DNA from: Planctomycetaceae bacterium
Lineage (GTDB): Bacteria; Planctomycetota; Planctomycetia; Pirellulales; Lacipirellulaceae
Reading direction: 5' to 3'
NCBI GenBank assembly: GCA_002702655.1
Contig: PABB01000068.1
Location: 1 to 64,000, forward strand
DNA: 64,000 nt
The position numbers were made by a program, and so were the translations under genes. Shown one piece after another: positions 54,440-63,504 of this stretch. The notes under the pieces are model-generated. The model was given only the letters and a program-made list of their open reading frames with translations, ran no database searches and was not told the origin of the DNA. Every line of letters starts with the position of its first letter. The stretch's first letter is position 1.

Positions 54440-55261
54440 ATGAATCGGTACGGAGTTTTGGCGTTCAGCTTGGTGTCCTACGCCGTCGGAATGGGCGGCT
54501 TGACTTACTTTTTGTTGTTCGTCGGCGGGTGGGAGTTTCTGCCGGTGAGCGTCGACGGCGGACACGCGGCCCCGCTGCCTTGGGCGCTGGCCGCGAACGT
54601 GGCGCTGATCGCGCTGTTTGCCGTACAGCACTCGGTGATGGCGCGGCCGTGGTTCAAGCAACGGCTGTACCGCGTGCTGCCGGCCGCGGCCGAGCGGAGT
54701 CTGTACGTGCTGATCAGCGGCGCGGCGTTGCTGCTACTGGCCGCCGGGTGGCACAACCTGGGCGGTCCGCTGTGGGACATCCAGCAGCAGCCGTGGCGGT
54801 TGATCCTGCAGGTCTTGTACGGACTGGGCTGGACGCTGGCGATCGCTTCGTCATTCGCGATCAATCACTTTGAGTTGTTCGGCGTGAGCCAGGCGGTCCG
54901 CAACTTCCGCGGCGACGGCGAGCCCCGCCCCTCGTTCATGGAACGGTGGTTCTACCGCTTCGTGCGGCATCCGCTGCAAAGTGGCGTGCTGATCGGCCTG
55001 TGGGCGACCCCCACGATGACGATGAGCCACATGCTGCTGGCTTCGCTGATGACGCTGTACATCTTCCTGGCGTTGCAGTTGGAGGAGCGGGACCTGGCGG
55101 TCGAGTTGGGCGAGGCGTACGCCGACTACCGCCGTCGCGTGCCGATGTTGATCCCCTCGTTCCGCACCGCGGCGCCGCAACCGGCAACGCCAGTTGCGAC
55201 GAGTTACGCAACGCGAACCGCCCTGGCGACCGACGACTCGACGGTCATCTTCCCCAGCTGA
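54440..55261 (+). CDS. MddA-like membrane methyltransferase
   Basis: The 273-residue protein has several membrane helices (LTYFLLFVGGWEF, ALLLLAAGW, LASLMTLYIFLAL) and an ICMT-like signature (VRHPLQSGVLIG, then LEERDLAVELGEAYADYRRRVPMLIP). The N-terminal layout with PVSVDGG and VQHSVMARPWFK matches methanethiol S-methyltransferases, which make dimethyl sulfide. Other isoprenylcysteine-methyltransferase-like enzymes share the same fold. The start at 54440 (MNRYGVLAFS) fits the family. The C-terminal 30 residues are rich in Ala and Thr. Confidence 0.8.
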   Translation: MNRYGVLAFSLVSYAVGMGGLTYFLLFVGGWEFLPVSVDGGHAAPLPWALAANVALIALFAVQHSVMARPWFKQRLYRVLPAAAERSLYVLISGAALLLLAAGWHNLGGPLWDIQQQPWRLILQVLYGLGWTLAIASSFAINHFELFGVSQAVRNFRGDGEPRPSFMERWFYRFVRHPLQSGVLIGLWATPTMTMSHMLLASLMTLYIFLALQLEERDLAVELGEAYADYRRRVPMLIPSFRTAAPQPATPVATSYATRTALATDDSTVIFPS

Positions 55262-55269
55262 CGGCCGCG

Positions 55270-56463
55270 TTACCGGCGCAGCTCATTGGCCTCCCGAGTC
55301 GCTTGCGACTCGGGAGGTTCGCTTTCGTCCGCGTCGGTCCGACGCCGACTCTCGCCGGAGCGGGCAAAGATGGTTTGGATCTGCGCACGGCGCGCGGCCA
55401 CGTTCTCCTGCAGATGCGGATTCTCGCGCAGGTTGGTTTCCATCGCCTCCTCGACGGCCGGATACCGCTCGGCCAACGCCAAGACGAGTCGCTGCAACTC
55501 GCGTCCCTGCTGGTCGGGAACCAGCAGCCACAGCGTGGGGTCGCTGTAGGTGAACATCTCGTACCAGAAGTCGATCTTGTCGTCCGGCGACAAGTCGCGC
55601 GTCGACTCCAGCAACCGGGTCGTCGTGGCCGTCGGTTGATACTCGTGTTGCTTGAACTCCAAAAACAGCTGCCACAACAGCCGCTTGTTGCCGTGGTTCA
55701 GCTGCCCCGCGGCGGCGGCATAGCGCCGCAACCGCTCGACGTCGGCGGCGTGCTGCTCGATCGGCAACGGCGAGCCGATGACCAGCTGGCCGTAGTGATC
55801 CACCAGCGCGGCGGACAGCTCGGCGTCGTCGGCCATCACGTCGCCGATCAGCGCGTCCAGTTCGTTGATCTCCGCAATGCGGTTGTAGCGGGTCAGTTGT
55901 TTGACGATCTCCCGCGTGGCCATGGCGAACCGGGTGCGGCTGGTCAGTTCGGGCCGGTCGGCGAGGGCTCGCACCGCCTCGATCGCGTGGGCCACGCTAG
56001 CCGCCACGTACTTGTCCTGGCGGCGGTGGATCCCGCTGAGCTGCTCCGGCAGCCGCATCGCCAGTTCGGTGTACGCTTCGAACTGGTCGTTCTGGGCGAG
56101 CTTGGTCTGCACCTCGCCGATCTGGGCGTCGAGTTCCGCGAGCACGGCGGCGCGGACCTGCTCGCTCAACTCGTCGCGCAACCGCGTCGCCCGGGCGTCG
56201 GCGTCACTCTGGAGTTGGGATTCCAGCTTCTCGACCTGAGCCTGCACGCCGACCATTTCCTGCGCGACGATCATTTTCAGCCCGCCCACCAGGGCGCCCA
56301 CGCCCACCAGGCCCAGCACCGTGACCACGGTCATCAGCGTGCGATTGCGGCGTTCCTCGCGGACCAGGACCGCCGCCTGGGCGTTCTGGGCGGCTCGCTC
56401 GGCCAGATGGTCCAGCAGTTCCTTGCCTTCCAGGGCGAACTGGGGCGTCTGGGGGGCGTCCAT
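55270..56463 (-). CDS. Membrane-anchored hypothetical protein with coiled coil
   Basis: The 397-residue protein has a single membrane segment (TVVTVLGLVGVGALVGGL) near residues 44-62. A coiled coil follows (about 65-130: VEKLESQLQSDADARATRLRDELSEQV), then an extended alpha-helical body. The start at 56463 (MDAPQTPQFALEGKELL) is preferred over 56580. No catalytic motif is visible. It is convergent with the MddA-like gene, nine bases apart. The topology suggests a cytoplasmic N-terminus and an external helical domain, but this is not certain. Confidence 0.72.
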   Translation of the reverse strand: MDAPQTPQFALEGKELLDHLAERAAQNAQAAVLVREERRNRTLMTVVTVLGLVGVGALVGGLKMIVAQEMVGVQAQVEKLESQLQSDADARATRLRDELSEQVRAAVLAELDAQIGEVQTKLAQNDQFEAYTELAMRLPEQLSGIHRRQDKYVAASVAHAIEAVRALADRPELTSRTRFAMATREIVKQLTRYNRIAEINELDALIGDVMADDAELSAALVDHYGQLVIGSPLPIEQHAADVERLRRYAAAAGQLNHGNKRLLWQLFLEFKQHEYQPTATTTRLLESTRDLSPDDKIDFWYEMFTYSDPTLWLLVPDQQGRELQRLVLALAERYPAVEEAMETNLRENPHLQENVAARRAQIQTIFARSGESRRRTDADESEPPESQATREANELRR

Positions 56464-56834
56464 GGCAAACTCCCGGCGGCGGGCGGCAGAGGGCTGCAGA
56501 GGCGACGAAATGCGCCAATTCGCGGCGAACCGTAGCAACTCGCCAGCACCGCCGCCACGGCGGTTCGCCGCTCGCCGCAAGTCGTTTCGGCGGGCGGACT
56601 TTCCACGGCTGCGGGCCGGTTGACGCCCCCCGCAAGCTCCCCTAAATTACAGGGCTAATTTGGCTCGCCCGGCCCGAGCCACTCTCCTGCGGAACCGTGT
56701 CCGCGGGGGCATTTCCCAGGCCGAGAGATTTCCCAACGTCGGACGCCCGTCGCCAACCGGTTCGCATTTTCAGCGAACGCCAGCTTGTGCGAGCCGGGAC
56801 TACGCCGATGTGCCACACCCCTGGAGTCAATCGC

Positions 56835-57584
56835 GTGTCCTCTGAACTTGTCAAAGAGTTGGTCGAGTCGGGCGTTCACTTCGGCCACCGCAGCAGCCGC
56901 TGGAACCCCAAAATGCGGCCGTACATCTACGCCCGCCGCAATCTGATTCACATCATCGACGTCCGCGAAACGGTCCGCGGTCTGCTGCGTGCCAAGAAGT
57001 ACCTGGCCGACGTCGCGTCGCGCGGCAGCCAGATTCTGTTCGTCGGCACCAAGCGGCAAGCCCGCGAAACAATCCAACGCGAAGCCGAGCGCTGCCACAT
57101 GCCGTACGTGGCCGACCGCTGGCTGGGCGGCACGCTGACCAACTTCCGCACGATTCGCGACCGGCTGGGTCGGCTGGAAGAGTTGGAGCGGATCATCAAC
57201 GGCGAGGAGATCAACTCCTACTCCAAGAAGATGCAGTCGACGCTCAACCGCGAGTATCGCAAGATCCACCAGAACCTGCACGGCATGCGGACCATGGCGA
57301 AGCTGCCGGAATGTCTGCTGATCGTCGACCCGCGCAAAGAGAAAAACGCGGTCCGCGAAGCTCGCAAGCTGGGCATCGCCACCGTGGCGCTGACCGACAC
57401 CGACTGCGACCCCGACTTGATCGACTTGCCGATCCCCGGCAACGACGACAGCATGCGGTCGATCGAGATCATCATGCGACTGCTGGCCGACGCGATCGCC
57501 CAGGGCAAGATCAAGGCGACCGTCACGCAGCAGCAGCGCAACGAAGGCGCCGAGCCGGTCGCCGCTGGTGCGTCTGAGGGTTAG
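56835..57584 (+). CDS. rpsB: Small ribosomal subunit protein uS2
   Basis: The 249-residue protein has the S2 motifs [39 protein letters not shown], and the [22 protein letters not shown] tail. The start is taken at the GTG at 56835 ([13 protein letters not shown]), with CTGGAG nine bases upstream. An ATG at 56808 would add nine residues that lack homology. It begins the conserved rpsB, tsf, pyrH, frr order, with the next gene about 180 bases downstream. Confidence 0.97.
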   Translation: MSSELVKELVESGVHFGHRSSRWNPKMRPYIYARRNLIHIIDVRETVRGLLRAKKYLADVASRGSQILFVGTKRQARETIQREAERCHMPYVADRWLGGTLTNFRTIRDRLGRLEELERIINGEEINSYSKKMQSTLNREYRKIHQNLHGMRTMAKLPECLLIVDPRKEKNAVREARKLGIATVALTDTDCDPDLIDLPIPGNDDSMRSIEIIMRLLADAIAQGKIKATVTQQQRNEGAEPVAAGASEG

Positions 57585-57762
57585 TCCAACGCGCAGGTTT
57601 CGGAGCCGTCGTTGCCGACGGCGCGAAGTTCGAGGCGCCGCCGCCGAGTTTGGCGTCGGCCACGACGCCCTCCCTCGCTCAACACGAATTTTCCACCAAT
57701 CATCCGCGCCGCGACACAGTCGCAGTGCGACGTACTACATCGATACAGGAGCAACGAGTTCC

Positions 57763-58602
57763 ATGCCGGAGATCACCGCGGCACTGGTGAAGCAACTGCG
57801 CGACGAAACGCAGCTGCCCATGATGGACTGCAAGAAGGCGCTCGCCGAGAGCGACGGCGACGTGGAAGCCGCCAAAGAAGCCCTCCGCAAGGCGGGCAAG
57901 AAACTGATGGACGGCCGCAAGGACCGCACGACCGAAGAAGGTCGCATTGGCGTCTACGCCAGCGTCGACGGCAAGGTTGGCGCCATGATCGAGCTGATGT
58001 GCGAAAGCGCGCCAGTCGCCAGCAACGATGAGTTCGTGGCGCTGGCCAACGACTTGGCCCAGCAACTGGCGACCGGCCCCGGCGCGAAAAGCGCCGACGA
58101 ACTGTGGTCGCAAGCCGCCCCCAGCCAAAGCGGCAAGACGCTGGAAGCCTGGCGGGACGAGATTCAGAACAAGATCCGCGAGGTCTTCAACCTGACTCGC
58201 CTGGAGCGCATCGACGCCCCCTGCGGCGGGTTCGTCCACATGGCCAAGATCGGCGTGCTGGTCGAGGTCGAGGGCGGCAACGACGAGCTGGCCAAGGACG
58301 TCGCGCTGCACGTCGCGGCGATGAATCCGCAGGCGGCCAACAAGGACGACCTCGACCCGGCGCTGGTCGAGAAGGAGCGCCAACTGCAGAAGGAACGCGC
58401 CCTGGCCGAAGGCAAGCCGGAAGCCATCGTCGAGAAGATGATCGACGGCCGCATGAAGAACTTCTACGCCGACCATGTGCTGACCGAGCAGCCGTTCGTG
58501 CGGGACGAAGCCCAGACGGTCGGCAAGCTGGCCAAGGGCGGCGGGATGGCGATCAAACGCTTCCTCCGCTGGACGCTGGGCGAAACGGCCGCGGCCGAGT
58601 AG
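57763..58602 (+). CDS. tsf: Elongation factor Ts
   Basis: EF-Ts recycles EF-Tu by nucleotide exchange. The 279-residue protein has the N-terminal UBA-like domain ([23 protein letters not shown]), the [19 protein letters not shown] core and the C-terminal [11 protein letters not shown] motif. GGAG lies upstream of the ATG at 57763. A clear intrinsic terminator follows the stop, so rpsB and tsf are probably transcribed together and end before pyrH. Confidence 0.97.
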   Translation: MPEITAALVKQLRDETQLPMMDCKKALAESDGDVEAAKEALRKAGKKLMDGRKDRTTEEGRIGVYASVDGKVGAMIELMCESAPVASNDEFVALANDLAQQLATGPGAKSADELWSQAAPSQSGKTLEAWRDEIQNKIREVFNLTRLERIDAPCGGFVHMAKIGVLVEVEGGNDELAKDVALHVAAMNPQAANKDDLDPALVEKERQLQKERALAEGKPEAIVEKMIDGRMKNFYADHVLTEQPFVRDEAQTVGKLAKGGGMAIKRFLRWTLGETAAAE

Positions 58603-58620
58603 CCAATCGCAACAGGACGA

Positions 58621-58652
58621 AAAGCCCCGAGCGTGCCTCGGGGCTTTTTTTT
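58621..58652 (+). terminator. Intrinsic terminator after tsf
   Basis: The stem AAAGCCCCGAG pairs with CTCGGGGCTTT across a short loop and is followed by T residues. It ends the rpsB-tsf transcript 20 bases after the stop. Confidence 0.92.
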
Positions 58653-58735
58653 CGACCCGACTTGGGTCAAGCTGCAACCCACGCGCGTGTGCGCCTCGCC
58701 CACCTGTCCGACCCCACCCGCAAGCGGCCCACCCC

Positions 58736-59479
58736 ATGAGCGACGCCTCACCCGGTCCCTACCGACGCATCATCCTCAAGCTCTCCGGCGAAAGCTTTGC
58801 AGCCGCGGGAGAACGCGGCATCAGCATGTCCGAGGTGGTGCACATCTCCTCGCAGACGTACCGCGCCAAAGAGCAGGGCGTGGAGATCGGCATCGTGATC
58901 GGCGGCGGCAATATCTTGCGGGGCGCCCAGTTCATCGCCGGCAACAACAGCATTCACGAGGCGACCGCCCACTACATGGGCATGATGGCCACGGTGATCA
59001 ATGGGCTCGCTTTGCAGGACGCGCTGGAGTCGTTGGGGTGCGAAACCAGGCTGATGAGCACGCTGAAGGTCGACAGCGTCGCCGAACCGTTCATCCGCCG
59101 CCGCGCCCGTCGGCACCTGGAGAAGGGCCGCATCGTGATCCTCGCCGGGGGAACCGGCGCCCCGTTTGTGACCACCGACACGGCCGCCGCGCAGAAGGCG
59201 CTGGAACTGGAAGCCGACATCCTGATGAAGGCCACCCGCGTCGACGGCGTGTACAGCGACGACCCCGAGAAGAACCCTCACGCGCAGCTCTACCGCGAAC
59301 TGACCTACCAGCAGGTCCAGGAACAGAATCTGCGCGTGATGGACCCCACGGCCATCGCCCACTGCATGGAACACGACCTGCCGATCCTGGTGTTCAACTA
59401 CCGCGAAGACGGCAACATCGAACGCGCCGTCCGCGGCGAAACGATCGGCACGCGAGTCACCAGTAGCAGGAAGAAGTAG
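58736..59479 (+). CDS. pyrH: Uridylate kinase
   Basis: PyrH phosphorylates UMP to UDP. The 247 residues have KLSGESF near residue 15, [12 protein letters not shown] near 52, [17 protein letters not shown], and the [11 protein letters not shown] segment typical of bacterial UMP kinases, with [16 protein letters not shown] toward the C-terminus. The start at 58736 ([11 protein letters not shown]) is good. The usual next gene is frr, but here a GxxExxY gene lies in between. Confidence 0.97.
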   Translation: MSDASPGPYRRIILKLSGESFAAAGERGISMSEVVHISSQTYRAKEQGVEIGIVIGGGNILRGAQFIAGNNSIHEATAHYMGMMATVINGLALQDALESLGCETRLMSTLKVDSVAEPFIRRRARRHLEKGRIVILAGGTGAPFVTTDTAAAQKALELEADILMKATRVDGVYSDDPEKNPHAQLYRELTYQQVQEQNLRVMDPTAIAHCMEHDLPILVFNYREDGNIERAVRGETIGTRVTSSRKK

Positions 59480-59959
59480 GAAACCACGGAGGCACGGAGG
59501 GCTCGGAGACGAACCATTTCAGGATTGAAGCGTGTTGAAACACGAGGACCTGACGCGGGAGATCATTGGCGCAGCAATTGAAGTGCATCGCCACCTTGGT
59601 CCGGGACTACTGGAATCAGCCTACGAAAAATGCTTGCTGCGGGAACTTGCTCCACGCGGGCTGAAGTATGAAACTCAGGTGCCTCTGCGCGTCAGCTACA
59701 AAGGCGAGGACTTGGATTGCGGCTATCGCCTGGACGTCATCGTCGAGAACCTTGTCGTACTGGAACTCAAGAGCGTCAGCGACGTCACGGACGTCCACAA
59801 AGCTCAACTGCTTACCTACCTCAAACTCAGCGCCAAGCCAGTTGGTTTGCTGCTCAACTTTAACACCGAAGTCATGAGGCACGGCATTCTGCGGATGGTC
59901 ATGTGACCGACTCAAAACTGCCAGCGATTTCTCCGTGCCCTCCGTGCCTCTGTGGTTTC
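59480..59959. mobile_element. Candidate insertion: GxxExxY gene between inverted repeats
   Basis: Arms at 59480-59502 (GAAACCACGGAGGCACGGAG) and 59937-59959 (CCGTGCCTCTGTGGTTTC in its last part) are reverse complements at 22 of 23 positions. They lie directly after the pyrH stop and before the frr start, with the GxxExxY gene inside. A unit carried in by such repeats would explain how it came to interrupt a conserved gene pair. No transposase is present, so it would need a helper, and no target-site duplication was seen. Confidence 0.5.
59532..59906 (+). CDS. GxxExxY family protein
   Basis: The 124-residue protein has the signature GPGLLESAYEKCL (GxxExxY) near residue 22, and DVIVENLVVLELKSVSDV, a PD-(D/E)xK-like nuclease core with the catalytic-type ELK. 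Members are widespread, of unknown role, and thought to be related to endonuclease folds. The start is the GTG at 59532. The gene is flanked by inverted repeats and splits the pyrH-frr pair, which argues for recent mobility. Confidence 0.9.
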   Translation: MLKHEDLTREIIGAAIEVHRHLGPGLLESAYEKCLLRELAPRGLKYETQVPLRVSYKGEDLDCGYRLDVIVENLVVLELKSVSDVTDVHKAQLLTYLKLSAKPVGLLLNFNTEVMRHGILRMVM

Positions 59960-59977
59960 TTATCCAGGAGCCCCCCC

Positions 59978-60538
59978 ATGACCTACGACGAAATTCTCCT
60001 CGACTCGGAAGAGCGCATGGAAAAGGCGATCGCCAAGCTCAAGGGCGATCTGGCCGGCATTCGCACCGGCCGGGCCAACCCGGGCCTGGTCGACTCGCTG
60101 CGCGTGGACGCCTACGGCTCGCCCACGCCGCTTAAGCAGCTCGGCTCGGTCAGCGCGCCGGAGCAGCAGCAGATCGTCATTCGGCCGTTCGATCCGTCGA
60201 TCCTCAAGGACATCGAGAAGGCGATCATCGCCAGCGACCTGGGCCTGGCGCCCAACAACGACGGCAAGGTGATCCGCCTGAACATCCCGGCCCTCTCCGG
60301 CGACGTCCGCAAGAAGATGGTCGCCCGCACGAAGGAACTGGCCGAGGAGGCCAAGGTCGCCATCCGCAACGTCCGCCGCGACGGCAACAAGCACGCCGAT
60401 GCCGGCGAAAAGGACAAGCTGTTCAGCGAAGACGAGTGCAAGAAGCTCAAGGACGAGGTGCAGGAGCTGACCAAGAAGTACGAGAACCAGGCCAGCGACC
60501 TGGCCAAGGCGAAAGAAGACGAGGTGATGGACGCCTGA
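59978..60538 (+). CDS. frr: Ribosome recycling factor
   Basis: RRF releases ribosomes from mRNA after termination, with EF-G. The 186 residues have the usual RMEKAIAKLKGDLAGIRTGRANP start, the VSAPEQQQIVIRPFDPS core and the VRKKMVARTKELAEEAKVAIRNVRRD helix, with the typical C-terminal YENQASDLAKAKEDEVM. AGGAG lies upstream of the ATG at 59978. It is normally joined to pyrH, but is here displaced by the GxxExxY unit. Confidence 0.97.
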   Translation: MTYDEILLDSEERMEKAIAKLKGDLAGIRTGRANPGLVDSLRVDAYGSPTPLKQLGSVSAPEQQQIVIRPFDPSILKDIEKAIIASDLGLAPNNDGKVIRLNIPALSGDVRKKMVARTKELAEEAKVAIRNVRRDGNKHADAGEKDKLFSEDECKKLKDEVQELTKKYENQASDLAKAKEDEVMDA

Positions 60539-60783
60539 CGCTTGCCAAGGGGGAATGGGGAAGGCGGAAGGCCGACAGCGCGGAACTCCAATGCGAGCCG
60601 CGGCGCCCCCGGCGCGCGGCCTGCGAAACCTGTTGCTAGCACGGCCCGCTTAACTTCTCTTGCCCCGCTCGCCGCATCGCTCGTATACTCCGCGGCGAAT
60701 TCACCTTCGTGCGTGCGCGCCCTTCCCCGAACTCACCGGGCGCGCCGACCCAGATTCTCGCATCGGTTTATGGAGAAACCGTC

Positions 60784-62709
60784 ATGAGCAGCAAGGAAGC
60801 TGCGGCCCGCCCGCGCGCGGTCGCCAACTCTGAGTGGAAACGTCGCGCCGCGTGGCTGTTGGGCGCCCTGGCCGTGCTGGCCGCGGCCTCGTGGTTCCGC
60901 AACAGCGAACCCGATCGGCACGCCAAAGCCGCTCCCGCGCCGGCCCCCGCGGCCGTCAACGACGAAGCCCCGCTGCCGCGCGTGCAGCGTCCCGAACACG
61001 ACGTCCGGGCCATCGTCAACGGTCAGGATATCAGCAGCCAAGATTTGGCTGACGCCTGCGTGCGTCGCTACGGCGAGGAAGTGCTGGAGAGCCTGGTCAA
61101 CAAGCGACTGATCTCCAACCACTGCGCCAAGCGCGGCATCGAAGTCACGCAGGAAGAAATCGCCGCGGAAGTCGACCGCATGGCCAAACGGTTCAACCTG
61201 GGCCGCGAGCAATGGCTGGAAATGCTGCAAAAGGAACGCGGCATCTCGCCCAATCAATACGCCCGCGACATCATCTGGCCGACGCTTGCGTTGCGGAAGC
61301 TGGCCGGCGCCCAACTGCAGGTCACGCCCCAAGAGCTGAACGAAGCGTACGAGCGCGAGTTCGGCGAAATGATCCGCGCTCGGCTGATTGCCGTCGGCGA
61401 CGCCGCCAAGGCCAACCAACTGCATCAGCAGCTCGCCGCCGATCCCGAGGCGTTCGCCCGGGCGGCCATCGAGCACTCCGAGGACGTCAACAGCGCCAGC
61501 GTCGGCGGGCTGATCCAGCCGATTCGCCGTCACCTGGGCGACCCGGCCATCGAAGCGGCCGCGTTCGCACTGCAGCCGGGCCAGGTCTCCTCGCCCGTGT
61601 TGGTCGGCCATCAATACATTCTGCTGAAGTGCGAAGCCCGCATCCCCGCCCGCGCCGTGCCGCTGGCCACCGTGCAGGACAAGATCGCCGAGCAAATCAA
61701 AGACGAGAAGCTGCGCGAAACGGCTCACGACCTGTTTGGCAGTCTGCAACAGACGGCCACGATTCAGAACGTGCTGAACGATCCGCGGCTCAGCCAGACG
61801 ATGCCGGGCGTGGTCGCCACCGTGAACGGCGACCGCATCATGCGCAAGGAGCTGGAAAAGGAATGCGTGCTGCGGCACGGCGAAGAGGTGCTGGAGACGG
61901 AAATCACGCACCTGCTGCTGGAACAGGCGCTCAAGGCCGCGGGCGTCAGCGTGACGCAAGCCGACATGGACGCCGAGATGCGGCACGCCGCCGAGTTGTC
62001 TGGCGTGGTGGACGCCTCGGGCCAGGCGGACCTGGCCAAGTGGATCGAAGCGGTGACGACCGATTCTGGCGTCAGCCGCGACCAGTACCTCCGCGACGCC
62101 GTGTGGCCGTCGGCGGCGCTGAAGAAGTTGACCGCCAGCGAAGTGGTCGTCGACCAGACCGACCTGCAAAAAGGCTACGAAGCCAACTTTGGCGAGCGAG
62201 TGATCTGCCGGGCGATCGTGCTGGACAACCTCCGCCGCGCCCAAGAGGTGTGGGACAAGGCCCGTCGTAACCCGTCGCTCGAGAACTTCGGCGACCTGGC
62301 CGCAGAATACTCGATCGAGCCGACCTCCAAGGCGCTGCGCGGCGAGGTGCCCCCGCTGGGTCGCCACGGCGGTCAGCCGCAGTTGGAAAAGGTCGCCTTC
62401 ACGCTGCAGCCCGGCCAGTTGTCCGGCATCGTGCAGGTCGAAGACAAGTTCGTCATCCTGCGAGCCGAGGGCCGCACCCAGTCGCAAGACCTGGGTCTGG
62501 ACGATCCCGAGGTGCGCGAGATTCTCCAACGGGATATCTACGAGAAAAAGCTGCGCCTGGCGATGAGCCAGAAGTTCGAGGAGATCCGCTCGCGGGCCCG
62601 CGTCGACAACTATCTGGCGGGCACCTCGTACGCTCCCGAGAAGGCCAGCGACGGCCAGGCGGAAATCCGCCAGGACACGGCCGTGCGGCCGACCTCCGGC
62701 GTGCGGTAG
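60784..62709 (+). CDS. Tandem-domain PpiC/SurA-type peptidyl-prolyl isomerase
   Basis: The 641-residue protein has one N-terminal membrane segment (WLLGALAVLAAASWF), so it should be anchored to the membrane and face outward. The body contains two copies of a SurA-like plan. Each copy has a helical domain (first QDISSQDLADACVRRYGEEVLESLVN, second RIMRKELEKECVLRHGEEVLETEI) and a parvulin-like domain (first HYSEDVNSASVGGLI-like, second ALRGEVPPLGRHGGQP). The start at 60784 (MSSKEAAARPRAV) is preferred. It should assist folding of exported proteins. Confidence 0.88.
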   Translation: MSSKEAAARPRAVANSEWKRRAAWLLGALAVLAAASWFRNSEPDRHAKAAPAPAPAAVNDEAPLPRVQRPEHDVRAIVNGQDISSQDLADACVRRYGEEVLESLVNKRLISNHCAKRGIEVTQEEIAAEVDRMAKRFNLGREQWLEMLQKERGISPNQYARDIIWPTLALRKLAGAQLQVTPQELNEAYEREFGEMIRARLIAVGDAAKANQLHQQLAADPEAFARAAIEHSEDVNSASVGGLIQPIRRHLGDPAIEAAAFALQPGQVSSPVLVGHQYILLKCEARIPARAVPLATVQDKIAEQIKDEKLRETAHDLFGSLQQTATIQNVLNDPRLSQTMPGVVATVNGDRIMRKELEKECVLRHGEEVLETEITHLLLEQALKAAGVSVTQADMDAEMRHAAELSGVVDASGQADLAKWIEAVTTDSGVSRDQYLRDAVWPSAALKKLTASEVVVDQTDLQKGYEANFGERVICRAIVLDNLRRAQEVWDKARRNPSLENFGDLAAEYSIEPTSKALRGEVPPLGRHGGQPQLEKVAFTLQPGQLSGIVQVEDKFVILRAEGRTQSQDLGLDDPEVREILQRDIYEKKLRLAMSQKFEEIRSRARVDNYLAGTSYAPEKASDGQAEIRQDTAVRPTSGVR

Positions 62710-62766
62710 TGCGAGCGGCGATGGCCCGGTCGTTTTGACCGTCCATTCCTCGACACGGTATACTAT

Positions 62767-62805
62767 CAGGCAGGCGGACCGCGGCGGTCCGCCTGCCTGT
62801 TTTTT
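62767..62805 (+). terminator. Intrinsic terminator after the PpiC gene
   Basis: CAGGCAGGCGGACC pairs with GGTCCGCCTGCCTG around a short loop, followed by six T residues. It closes the PPIase transcript about 60 bases past its stop. Confidence 0.92.
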
Positions 62806-62819
62806 GCTGGAAGCCCCGC

Positions 62820-63077
62820 ATGTCGACCGAGTCATCCGCCAGCGATTGGACCGCGTTTCAGCAGTTCGTCGCCGCTCGTCCCCAGGACGAGCTGGCCGGG
62901 CTGACGTTGGAAGAGGGCGTCGAGCAGTTTCGGGCGTATCAGCAACAACTCCGCCAGCTTCAGACGAAGGTGCAGGTCGCCTTGCAGCAGAGCGAGCGCG
63001 GCGAGTCGAGTGAACTCGGCGACGAGTTCTTCACCGAAATCGACGACGAACTTCAGCGGCGCGGGATTCCCGATTAG
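62820..63077 (+). CDS. Small antitoxin-like protein (ParD-type partner)
   Basis: The 85-residue acidic protein (many Glu, Gln, Asp) begins MSTESSASDWTAF and is helical, with FRAYQQQLRQLQTKVQVAL as its core. It ends one codon boundary before the toxin start, the tightest possible spacing, as for two-gene toxin-antitoxin units. It shares the size and charge of ParD-like antitoxins but lacks a clear DNA-binding motif in the N-terminus. Identification depends mainly on the neighbour. Confidence 0.75.
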   Translation: MSTESSASDWTAFQQFVAARPQDELAGLTLEEGVEQFRAYQQQLRQLQTKVQVALQQSERGESSELGDEFFTEIDDELQRRGIPD

Positions 63078-63392
63078 ATGGCCCGCGCGCTGTGGACAGA
63101 GGCGGCTCGTGCCGACCTGCGGTCGATCCTCCTGGAGATTGCCGAGGGCAGCGGCCGACGTGCTGTCGCCAAACGGCTGGGCCGGGAGATTCGCGCCGAG
63201 GCGAGGCTTCGTGCCGGCATTCCGTTGGGCGGTCAAACTTATCCTGAACTTGGTCCAGGCTGCCGCGGTTTCACGTTTCGGCGGTGGCTGGTCGTCTACA
63301 TTCCGCGCGACGACGGCATCGAGATCCTGGCTGTGGTCGACGGCGCCCGGGATTTCGGCCAAGTTGTCCGCGGGCGGACCAGCGAACCCTAG
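63078..63392 (+). CDS. ParE/RelE-type toxin
   Basis: The 104-residue protein has the ParE-like fold: helix WTEAARADLRSILLEIAEGSGRRAVAKRLG, and C-terminal strands including RGFTFRRWLVVYIPRDDGIEIL (split here by the strand boundary) and the final VVDGARDFGQVV. ParE toxins poison gyrase, RelE toxins cut mRNA; sequence alone does not decide. The ATG directly follows the antitoxin stop, so translation is coupled. Confidence 0.85.
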   Translation: MARALWTEAARADLRSILLEIAEGSGRRAVAKRLGREIRAEARLRAGIPLGGQTYPELGPGCRGFTFRRWLVVYIPRDDGIEILAVVDGARDFGQVVRGRTSEP

Positions 63393-63504
63393 CCGAGTTG
63401 GATAGTCTTATCGACTATTCGGGCGTATATTCGCGTAACCGTTGCAGCGGAATAGCCAACGCAGCGGCAATTCGCCCCCGTCAATTGCAGTCTCGTTGAG
63501 AAAC

